A stretch of DNA of 21,047 nucleotides, taken from positions 1 through 21,047 of the forward strand of contig DASQLD010000611.1 of NCBI GenBank assembly GCA_035630195.1, given 5' to 3'. The position numbers were made by a program, and so were the translations under genes. Positions 15,081 through 21,047 of the stretch are shown in pieces. How positions within the stretch are numbered: position 1 is the stretch's first letter; the number at the start of each line of letters is the position of its first letter. The DNA is from DASQDN01 sp035630195. GTDB taxonomy: Bacteria; Acidobacteriota; Terriglobia; Bryobacterales; Bryobacteraceae. Under the pieces are notes generated by a model. That model worked only from the letters and a program-made list of their open reading frames with translations. It did no database searches and was not told the DNA's origin.

Positions 15081-15469
15081 GTTCATCGATCCAGTCCGGC
15101 CGCCCCGAAAGAGACGGCAGCCCAACTAACGCCCGCTTGTGAATACCGCCTTCTGTTCTAATGGATGATTCTGCGACTTTCGCCGCGAGGCTTTCCACCA
15201 GTGCACAGACTTTCGGGTCCGTAGCCTTCAACCGTTCAACTTTGTTGATCGCGTGGCATACGGTTGAGTGGTCGCGCCCATGGTCGTAGCGGCCTATTCG
15301 ACTGGTACTCCAACGTCCCACATGCTTCGCGAGGTACATTGCAATTTGTCGGTTGAAAACCGCCGGTTGAGCGTTCCCTTTGACCCGGGCCGAGCTCAGC
15401 GGCGACTACAGAGTCGATCTGAGCAAGTGAGATTCGGCGGAAAGCGTCCGAGACGCATGAGCTGCTCAC
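15076..15469 (-). pseudogene. small DnaA domain-IV protein, frameshifted and truncated by the IS6 element
   Basis: The first frame, from a GTG at 15469, reads ISLAQIDSVVAAELG. After about 15376 a +1 shifted frame continues NAQPAVFNRQIAMYLAKHVG, then YDHGRDHSTVCHAINKVERL. This is the DNA-binding domain IV of DnaA, including the RDHSTV..A signature helix that reads DnaA boxes, without the ATPase domains. The GTG overlaps the repA stop (GTGA), so it was translationally coupled to repA. One base is missing at AAAGGGAAC, and the stop TAG (15076-15078) lies inside the IS6 right inverted repeat, so the natural C-terminus is gone. Confidence 0.8.
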
Positions 15470-16521
15470 AGCGCCAGCCCCCCTAAGCCATTTACGATAG
15501 TCCGGCTGGAGTTAGCCGGATTAATACCGCAGCTTGATCCGACTGACAGCGCCATACCATCTGCTGTGACTCTTGCTGGGCAATCCGGCCAGTAGAGGAC
15601 GATAAGCTTCAGCCAATCCCGGAGCCGCTTGCGAAAATTCCGATCGCGGCTGTAATCAACAACACCTAATTGCGATGCTAACCCAGAGCTCCCAAACAGA
15701 GGGATGTTTTCCGTCCGCTTCGCCTGAAAACATCTCCAGCAGAGCCACATGTACAGGTCGAGGCAGCCAGGTATGTTCGTCAGCTCTCGAACAACCCGAT
15801 TGTCGACGGGAATCGGGTGGGCTTCAATCTCTTGCCAGAAGGACTCACTTAGGCTGATGATATTGCAGCCGCCCCGCGGCTCTGGCAATTCTTCCTCCGG
15901 AGTACGGTTGCACCAGATTCGCAGCCGGTCGAAAAAGTAGAATCGACGACTATCCCAGACCTCTTGCTTCCCTGCGGGCGACTCTGTGCCGAAGTAGATA
16001 GTGCTGGTAAAGATCCGTTTAAAGCCCTCAACAAGTCGGCGGTAGTGCGGCCCATCTCTCGGGAGATCGAACTCCTGGAGAATCTCAGCGGCCGATCGGA
16101 ACAGAACGGTCCGACTCTTCTGTCGCACAGCAAGCGTCGCTACCCAGAGGGGTATGAGCCGGTCTTGCCCGAATGGGAGGCCGTACTCCGGATGTGCGAC
16201 GACTTCGAGCTTGAACCGACCGTTCCGACGGACGTGATGCAGAGCTCCGGTTGGCGGGCGGCGAATGGGCAAGCCACAGAGGACGAACGGGCGGGAGTTG
16301 AATACCAGCATCTGCCGCTGCTCGTCTCGTTCTTTTCGGACGAGTTCGATAGACTCGATTCGCCTGCGCTGGCGTTTGGAAGCGACTAGTTCTATATTGT
16401 TTTCGAGTGCAAGTTTGCAGACTGAGGGCTTTACGTGCTGCACACGTACAAAGCTGGCCAGACTGGTACCTCGTTTAGAGGACCGGCGAGACTCCAGCTC
16501 CTCCTTGCACGTTATGTGCAA
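15466..16521 (-). CDS. repA: plasmid replication initiator, RepA_C family
   Basis: The 351-residue protein matches plasmid-encoded RepA initiators (PF04796 type) from about residue 72: MLVFNSRPFVLCGLPIRRPP then TGALHHVRRNGRFKLEVVAH, GLPFGQDRLIPLWVATLAVR, and EVWDSRRFYFFDRLRIW. The C-terminal half, with NRVVRELTNIPGCLDLYMWL, forms the second winged-helix region. RepA proteins bind origin iterons and open the origin; an iteron array lies at 18376-18472. The TTG start at 16521 is uncertain: AAGGAGGAG lies after it, not before, and the RepA core begins later. A DnaA domain-IV gene follows with a 4-base overlap. Confidence 0.85.
   Translation of the reverse strand: MHITCKEELESRRSSKRGTSLASFVRVQHVKPSVCKLALENNIELVASKRQRRRIESIELVRKERDEQRQMLVFNSRPFVLCGLPIRRPPTGALHHVRRNGRFKLEVVAHPEYGLPFGQDRLIPLWVATLAVRQKSRTVLFRSAAEILQEFDLPRDGPHYRRLVEGFKRIFTSTIYFGTESPAGKQEVWDSRRFYFFDRLRIWCNRTPEEELPEPRGGCNIISLSESFWQEIEAHPIPVDNRVVRELTNIPGCLDLYMWLCWRCFQAKRTENIPLFGSSGLASQLGVVDYSRDRNFRKRLRDWLKLIVLYWPDCPARVTADGMALSVGSSCGINPANSSRTIVNGLGGLAL
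16505..16521 (-). promoter_or_regulatory. inverted repeat at the repA start
   Basis: TTGCAC and GTGCAA flank five bases exactly at the annotated repA start, directly before AAGGAGGAG. The hairpin could control translation of repA, or be an operator for it. Confidence 0.4.
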
Positions 16522-16615
16522 CTAGTTGTTCACAATTCGCCGTGGAGGACCGCGCAGGGCTGAGATTCGCACGTCCGCCGCACAGAAACGCAATAACATA
16601 CGGTTCGCACGCGAA

Positions 16616-16660
16616 TTCGTAATCAGCAGGTCGCCGGTTCAATCCCGGCGGGTGGCTCCA
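16616..16660 (+). tRNA. 3' half of tRNA-Thr(CGU): integrase attachment core
   Basis: The 45 bases read, in order, an anticodon loop TTCGTAA (anticodon CGT), stem strand TCAGC, variable loop AGGTC, T arm GCCGG-TTCAATC-CCGGC, acceptor strand GGGTGGC, discriminator T and CCA. The bases before it (CGCGAA) do not pair with TCAGC and no 5' half is present, so this is not a working tRNA. Identity starting at the anticodon loop and running to CCA is the usual att core of tRNA-targeting integrases. It lies 30 bases from the integrase stop and about 95 bases from the repA start. Confidence 0.85.
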
Positions 16661-16690
16661 TTCTTTCAATAACTTACCAGCTGGCATTAC

Positions 16691-17992
16691 TCAGTTCCTC
16701 TCGGATTGTTGTTCAAATTTGTTCAAAATACCTGGCGCTTTGGAACGCCCAACAGCTGTCAGCTTGCTGTCGAGGGACTCCACTGCTGAGCGGACGCTTG
16801 CAGGGATCTCACGCATGTATTCCCGGACCGTCATGGCCGGAGTCGCGTGCCGAAGGTGAGCTTGGATGTCCTTCACAGAGCCGAGCTTCTGAAGGTACGT
16901 TGCGCAGGTGCGTCGAAACACCTGATGGTTTACATCTGCGAGGAAACCCGGTGGGAGTTCCGGGTTGTCGATCAATAGCCGTGCCCTCGCCCGCTTTGCT
17001 CCAATCTTGATCACTCGCCGAAGAAAGTTGTTCATGTTAAGGGGCGTGCCGTTTCGCGTGGCGAAGATGAAGGCCTGCGCCCTTTGGTCTTCCATTGCAT
17101 CCAGCCACCAGTCCAGCTCAATTCTGATGGACTCCGGAAGCCACACGTAAGCGGAGCTCGACTCGTTCTTCGTTGTCACGACCCGATTCGCGCCGCGCAG
17201 TTCCTCTGACACGCTCTCGTCTACCCGAAGCTGGCTTGGCTCGATGCGATCACAGCGTCGAAGTGCAAAGAGCTCGCCAGGCCGGAGCGCAAGGACCAGA
17301 AACATGCGCACGATTAGTCTGTCACGACCTTCAAGATCTCGTAGCAGCTCCGCAATCTCTGGCTCGCTCAAGACGGTTTTGCGCGGCTTTCTCGTCTCTG
17401 GAAAGCTAAGCTTCCGGGCCGGATTTTTGACAATCAGGTCTTGCTCGAGAGCCTCGTCCAACATTGCTTTCATGTAGACACGAAACTTCGAGACCACGCT
17501 ATACGAGAACCTTTTCGCGAGTTCATTGAGGTGCATCTGAATAGCGAATCGGTCGAGGTGATCAAGCCGCACCTCTCCAAATGGAGGCAGCACGTATTGC
17601 TCGAAAAACCTTATTGTTTTGGGTCGCGAAGACGACTTCCACTGCGGCTCTTTCATCGGTCTGTATCGCTCGCTCCAGAACCACATGACCGTCGGCTCCG
17701 GTGCTTGCTCTACGGGTGCCACCACGGGGAGGGCAGCAACCTCGGTTTCCGTGTTTTCGATGATCTGCTGCAGTTTACGTTCCGCCTCTGACTTCCGCAT
17801 CTGTGCCTTAGGCCCGAGTGTCACAGTCCGATGCGACCGCCGTTCACTGCCGTCCGGCATCCGAACGTAAACGTAGTAGTGCCCTCGCCAGTTTTTGACC
17901 TTCTTGCCGGTCTCCTCGACCCATCCCCGCTGCCAACGCGTTCTGCCGACGTGACGGCCCGAGTCGAGCGGCGACACGTCTACTGGCACCAT
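16691..17992 (-). CDS. int: tyrosine recombinase / integrase
   Basis: The 433-residue protein has an N-terminal arm-binding region (WRGHYYVYVRMPDGSERRSH), a core-binding SAM-like domain at about 105-205 and a catalytic domain at 208-400. Catalytic residues visible are R237 (LALRPGELFAL), K275 (VVTTKNESS), R360 (NHQVFRRTCATYLQ), H382 (HLRHATPAMT) and Y392 (VREYMREIP). The residue aligned with the usual His before R360 is Gln357, with His356 beside it; Gln occurs there in some related integrases. It should insert the element at the tRNA-Thr 3' half next to its own 3' end. Its ATG overlaps the excisionase-like gene by 13 bases, so the two are co-expressed. Confidence 0.9.
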   Translation of the reverse strand: MVPVDVSPLDSGRHVGRTRWQRGWVEETGKKVKNWRGHYYVYVRMPDGSERRSHRTVTLGPKAQMRKSEAERKLQQIIENTETEVAALPVVAPVEQAPEPTVMWFWSERYRPMKEPQWKSSSRPKTIRFFEQYVLPPFGEVRLDHLDRFAIQMHLNELAKRFSYSVVSKFRVYMKAMLDEALEQDLIVKNPARKLSFPETRKPRKTVLSEPEIAELLRDLEGRDRLIVRMFLVLALRPGELFALRRCDRIEPSQLRVDESVSEELRGANRVVTTKNESSSAYVWLPESIRIELDWWLDAMEDQRAQAFIFATRNGTPLNMNNFLRRVIKIGAKRARARLLIDNPELPPGFLADVNHQVFRRTCATYLQKLGSVKDIQAHLRHATPAMTVREYMREIPASVRSAVESLDSKLTAVGRSKAPGILNKFEQQSERN

Positions 17993-18210
17993 GTTCGTAT
18001 AAACTCCTCGATATCCTGCGGCCGGAATCGCAGAAGTTTGCCGACCTTAACGGCTTTTAAGCGCGGTTGCTTCCGTGTCGCGTGGTCGCGAACCCACGCT
18101 GAAGATACCTGAAGCCGCCGTGCCACCTGGCTTGGCGTCAGCAGGTCTGACGGGCGTGCAACGGCGATCGACGAATCTCCGTGGTTCACGACCTGAGCTT
18201 CTGATTGCAT
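17980..18210 (-). CDS. excisionase-like helix-turn-helix protein (AlpA/MerR-type)
   Basis: The 76-residue protein reads LLTPSQVARRLQVSSAWVRD then AVKVGKLLRFRPQDIEEFIR, the HTH_17/excisionase layout: a winged HTH with the GKLLRF wing and a final helix. The ATG at 18210 is preferred over the TTG at 18225 because GGAGG lies eight bases before it. It comes immediately upstream of int and overlaps it, as xis does in integrative plasmids such as pSAM2. It probably directs excision and may regulate int. Confidence 0.85.
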   Translation of the reverse strand: MQSEAQVVNHGDSSIAVARPSDLLTPSQVARRLQVSSAWVRDHATRKQPRLKAVKVGKLLRFRPQDIEEFIRTWCQ

Positions 18211-18338
18211 AATTGAGTCCTCCAATTCTTTTGTCGAGTGGCGCGCGGCACCAGCAGCGGAAGCCTCTCTGCACCTGACGAGGACTGCAGCCGACGCGAT
18301 CCGACAAGAAAAGCGTACGACAGCCCGTTGGGAGCAAC

Positions 18339-18347
18339 TTTTCCACA
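18339..18347 (+). promoter_or_regulatory. DnaA box 1
   Basis: TTTTCCACA fits the DnaA-box consensus TTWTNCACA. TCCACA at 18342-18347 is followed by an inverted TGTGGA at 18354-18359. It sits at the repA-side edge of the origin-like region. Confidence 0.6.
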
Positions 18348-18375
18348 GCAGAATGTGGAGGACTCATAAATTCCA

Positions 18376-18472
18376 CGTTGTTTTTGGAGCGCCCCCCTCG
18401 AACGACGCTTCAACAACTTGCGCAAAGCTCGACCGTTATTTTTGGAGCGTGCTGAGCGTTATTTTTGGAGCG
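18376..18472 (+). repeat. oriV: three 16-bp iterons of a replication origin
   Basis: CGTTGTTTTTGGAGCG (18376-18391), CGTTATTTTTGGAGCG (18434-18449) and CGTTATTTTTGGAGCG (18457-18472) are direct repeats; the last two are identical and start 23 bases apart, about two helical turns. Such repeats near a repA gene are binding sites for the initiator. They lie between two DnaA boxes. Confidence 0.8.
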
Positions 18473-18487
18473 GCCCTCATTATTGAT

Positions 18488-18524
18488 CCTGTAGTTAAGT
18501 TCCTGTAGAACACGTAACCTGTAG
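18488..18524 (+). repeat. three CCTGTAG repeats
   Basis: CCTGTAG occurs at 18488-18494, 18502-18508 and 18518-18524, spaced 14 and 16 bases apart in AT-rich sequence. It could be a second set of initiator sites or the melting region of the origin. Confidence 0.65.
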
Positions 18525-18530
18525 TAGGCA

Positions 18531-18539
18531 TGTGGAAAA
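18531..18539 (-). promoter_or_regulatory. DnaA box 2
   Basis: TGTGGAAAA is the exact reverse complement of the box at 18339-18347, so the iterons and CCTGTAG repeats are bracketed by inverted DnaA boxes. A short stem GCCTGC/GCAGGC follows at 18564-18578. Confidence 0.6.
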
Positions 18540-18635
18540 GTGGATTTCCAGGGCCACAAGCGCGCCTGCTGCGCAGGCTGAAAAAAGTTGTCGGATTCTG
18601 CCAGTCGGTCCCCTCGTACAGGTTTGAGGTCGTGA

Positions 18636-21047
18636 ATGAGCGCAGTACACTCTCTCCGCCGTCGCTTTAGCAGTCAGCCGTTGAAAGTGCCTTATGTCAT
18701 GTTGAGAATCGTAGCGGGCCTAGCGGTCACCCTCATCGCCGGCCCAAGCGCGTGGCCTGCTGACGACATCGGGTCGCTTACCAAAGAGGCCGAGCGTTTG
18801 GCTTGGCTGAAGAACTGGACTCGCGCCGAACCTTTGTACGCCAAGATTGAAGCTCACCACCGGGAACGGGGGGACGCTCGCAACGCACTCTTTGCCGAAA
18901 TCAGCCGCCTGCGTGGTCAACTACCCACGCTCTCCTTGATCGCTACCTCCGGCAAGTTGGCTGATTGGCTGGAACATCCGCTCGTCCAGAATGACGCACC
19001 GCTTCGCCTCAGGTGCCTCACGGTTAAGGGCGATGTTGACATGGACATCGATTCCGATCTCGCCAGGCGTGATTGGCAAGAGGCGAAGGATCTTTCGCAC
19101 GAGCTTGGAGATGCGGCTTGGGAGAATCGTGCGACCGGCGAACTCGGAATCATCGCCTTCCTTCAGGGCGACAGTGGTGCCGCGGTGATGATGGTGGGCC
19201 AAGCGTTGAAAACGGCCCAGACATTAGGTGATGTTGCTGCCCAAGTACGTTATCTGGCACTGATCGGATCTGGTATGTCCCGGTTCGGCGATACGGATCG
19301 TGGTCTCGCGATGATCGATAAAGCGATAGCGCTTTCGGAAGCAACTGAGGGCCTCGGAATACCCTTCCTGGCGTACTCGCAGAGAGCCGGAGTATTGATC
19401 CGGATGAACCGCCTACGAGAAGCCGAAGACCTCCTTCGAAGAACCGGTTCGATGGCTGAGAGCAAGGGAAGTATTGGTTACCAGGCTGACGTCCTGATCG
19501 AACTTGCGAAAATCTACACGCTGCAGGACCGGACGGACGATGCTCGCACAGCGCTGCTCCGTGCGAGTGACCTCGCACGCTCAGTTGATGGGCATCGCTT
19601 GGCGTCGATTGCGGAATTTGAGCTTTCTAAAATCGCCGTCGGGCGCCGCGACTATTCGGCTGCGGAACATCATGCGTTTGCCTCAGTCTCAGAGATGAAG
19701 AAGGCCGGGGATGTGTACCTTCTGCCGTCCCATATGGCGCAACAGGCGGTTGTTCTGGCCGCCCAAGGGCGAGCTTCCGAGGCAGATGCGGTATTCGATG
19801 CCGCAACGGACATCGTTGAAGCGATGTTGGTCAACGTCGCCAATCCAAATGCTCGCAGTGGATTGTTGACTGCCATGGAACGGATATACACGGAGCAGTT
19901 TCGTTTACACGCAAGGCCGAGTGGAAAACTGTCCAAAGCTTTTCACGTGATCGAGAAGGCTCGAGGCCGGTCGATCTCCGATCTGATGGGAACGGCAACA
20001 CTCAGAGGGAACACGGCACGCTTGACCGCGGCAGAACGCAGGCTTTCGAAGTTGCAGCTACAGCTCATCTCGACCAGTAGCACTCGACAACGCAAGCGGT
20101 TGCTGAACGCCATTCTTGAGGCTGAGCAGGATCTCTCACCGATGATCGCTGCGGTCAATCGCACTCGAATGAGATCTCAACGAGAACCCGTCGAGCTAAG
20201 CACGCTTCAGCGCAGTTTGCGGCCGGACGAGCTGTTTGTGGAGTACCTCGTTAGCGAGCCAGAGTCCTTCGCTCTCGTGATCAGTCGTAGAACCGCAATT
20301 GTGCATGCACTGCCCGGTTCTGCTGCTTTGTCAAAAACAGCAGAACGATTCGGGAACTCACTACGAACGAGCTTCGACGAACAGCTGGCACGCACGCTGT
20401 TTCGTGATCTGATTCCCTTTGCGGCAAGTTCAAGGGCGCGGCGGCTGATCATCGTGCCTGACGCCTTTTTGCACCAGCTGCCGTTTGAGGCCCTGTACAT
20501 GGCGGATGGCCCGGTGGTGAACACACACGTCGTGAGTTCGGTGCCCTCGGCGACGGTTTGGGCTGCTGCCCGACTCGCAGGCGCTCAACCGCGGTCGGGG
20601 TTTGCAGTGTTAGCCGTGGGCGCAGGGCCAAGCGCGCCAAGCGCAACGGCCGTCAAGACCCCGCCGATCAATCGTGCGTTGTTCGACTTTGACGGTAGTT
20701 CCCTGCCTGAACTGCGATCTGCGAACACAGAAGCAAGGATGATCAGCCAGCTATTCGGGGCAGGCGGAACAGTTCTAGTCGGTGAGAATGCCACCGAGGT
20801 TGAATTTAAGGCGTTGCCGCTGAGGCGTTTCACCATCATGCACTTTGCAACTCACGGCGTGACGAGCCGCAAATTTCCTGACAGGTCCGCACTTGTGCTG
20901 CACGCTGGTTCAGGCGGCACAAGTGAAGACGGATTGCTGCAGGCCCGCGAGATAGCGAACCTTGCGCTCTCGGCTGAGCTCGTGACACTTTCGGCGTGCC
21001 AAACAGCCTCCGGACGAGTGTTAGGGACCGAGGGCATTGCGAATTTG
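18636..21047 (+). CDS. TPR-CHAT protein, exported or membrane-anchored (runs off right edge)
   Basis: At least 804 codons are open to the window end. The ATG at 18636 is preferred (GAGG seven bases upstream); an ATG at 18699 would also keep the hydrophobic segment (residues 22-40, VMLRIVAGLAVTLIAG). The N-terminal half, about 45-410, is a run of helical TPR-like repeats. The C-terminal part is a canonical CHAT protease domain: IIVPDAFLHQLPFEALYM near 605-622, catalytic His740 in FATHGV and Cys788 in TLSACQTASGR. CHAT-TPR proteins are separase-like peptidases, some of them effectors in immunity and cell death. The gene begins about 100 bases beyond the origin and is divergent from the excisionase-integrase genes. 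The end is not seen. Confidence 0.85.
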   Translation, partial: MSAVHSLRRRFSSQPLKVPYVMLRIVAGLAVTLIAGPSAWPADDIGSLTKEAERLAWLKNWTRAEPLYAKIEAHHRERGDARNALFAEISRLRGQLPTLSLIATSGKLADWLEHPLVQNDAPLRLRCLTVKGDVDMDIDSDLARRDWQEAKDLSHELGDAAWENRATGELGIIAFLQGDSGAAVMMVGQALKTAQTLGDVAAQVRYLALIGSGMSRFGDTDRGLAMIDKAIALSEATEGLGIPFLAYSQRAGVLIRMNRLREAEDLLRRTGSMAESKGSIGYQADVLIELAKIYTLQDRTDDARTALLRASDLARSVDGHRLASIAEFELSKIAVGRRDYSAAEHHAFASVSEMKKAGDVYLLPSHMAQQAVVLAAQGRASEADAVFDAATDIVEAMLVNVANPNARSGLLTAMERIYTEQFRLHARPSGKLSKAFHVIEKARGRSISDLMGTATLRGNTARLTAAERRLSKLQLQLISTSSTRQRKRLLNAILEAEQDLSPMIAAVNRTRMRSQREPVELSTLQRSLRPDELFVEYLVSEPESFALVISRRTAIVHALPGSAALSKTAERFGNSLRTSFDEQLARTLFRDLIPFAASSRARRLIIVPDAFLHQLPFEALYMADGPVVNTHVVSSVPSATVWAAARLAGAQPRSGFAVLAVGAGPSAPSATAVKTPPINRALFDFDGSSLPELRSANTEARMISQLFGAGGTVLVGENATEVEFKALPLRRFTIMHFATHGVTSRKFPDRSALVLHAGSGGTSEDGLLQAREIANLALSAELVTLSACQTASGRVLGTEGIANL

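Noticed and set aside
15370..15382. Programmed -1 frameshift at AAAGGGA in the DnaA-like gene
   Set aside because: The heptamer is not in the X-XXY-YYZ phase of the upstream frame and the needed shift is +1; mutation is simpler.
16616..16660. Functional tRNA-Thr gene
   Set aside because: The 5' half, D arm and the 5' anticodon-stem strand are missing; only the 3' half is present.
18564..18586. Intrinsic terminator (stem GCCTGC/GCAGGC followed by AAAAAA)
   Set aside because: The run after the stem on the plus strand is A, not T; on the minus strand the T-run precedes the stem.
1..21047. CRISPR array or cas genes, suggested by the Cas4-like domain
   Set aside because: No regularly spaced repeats and no other cas-like gene were seen; the Cas4-like domain belongs to the transposase fusion.

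Overview
The window looks like an accessory, mobile-element-rich stretch from a moderately GC-rich Gram-negative soil bacterium, most likely an acidobacterium of the Solibacter/Bryobacter type. That guess rests on the PEP-CTERM protein, the exosortase-associated acyltransferase, the DUF433/DUF5615 pair, the LigD-type ligase and the style of the transposases. It is an inference, not something the sequence proves.

The left part (1-8.0 kb) is mostly mobile-element material at different stages of decay. An IS3-family end cuts a tyrosine recombinase tail that is joined to a truncated Tn3-family transposase. A histidine-phosphatase/membrane protein (1036-2151) follows, then an IS6-family relic. Next comes a 975-codon gene (2727-5654) that joins a Cas4/RecB-like TM0106 nuclease, a DEDD RNase H-like exonuclease, a zinc ribbon and an IS66 DDE transposase. 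A small serine recombinase whose catalytic Ser is Ala lies upstream on the same strand. A divergent HTH protein, a 14-bp perfect palindrome and a decayed larger serine recombinase follow.

The middle (8.0-14.2 kb) is more chromosome-like. It holds an exosortase-associated acyltransferase, an ATP-dependent DNA ligase, a TIR-like/CHAT (caspase-like) fusion that reads as a standalone immune effector, a small secreted protein, a DUF433/DUF5615 toxin-antitoxin pair and a PEP-CTERM protein. Two copies of a 54-bp hairpin-bearing repeat flank the TIR-CHAT to toxin-antitoxin block.

The right part (14.2-18.6 kb) is a replication and integration module. Reading on the minus strand it has an origin-like region with three 16-bp iterons, three CCTGTAG repeats and two DnaA boxes, then an excisionase-like HTH gene, an overlapping tyrosine integrase, a 45-nt 3' half of tRNA-Thr(CGU) that serves as an att core, a RepA_C-type initiator, and a coupled small DnaA domain-IV gene that is frameshifted and cut by an IS6 element. 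The tRNA half lies between repA and int, as expected for attP of a circular integrative plasmid or for tandem copies. A TPR-CHAT protein starts just beyond the origin and runs off the right edge.
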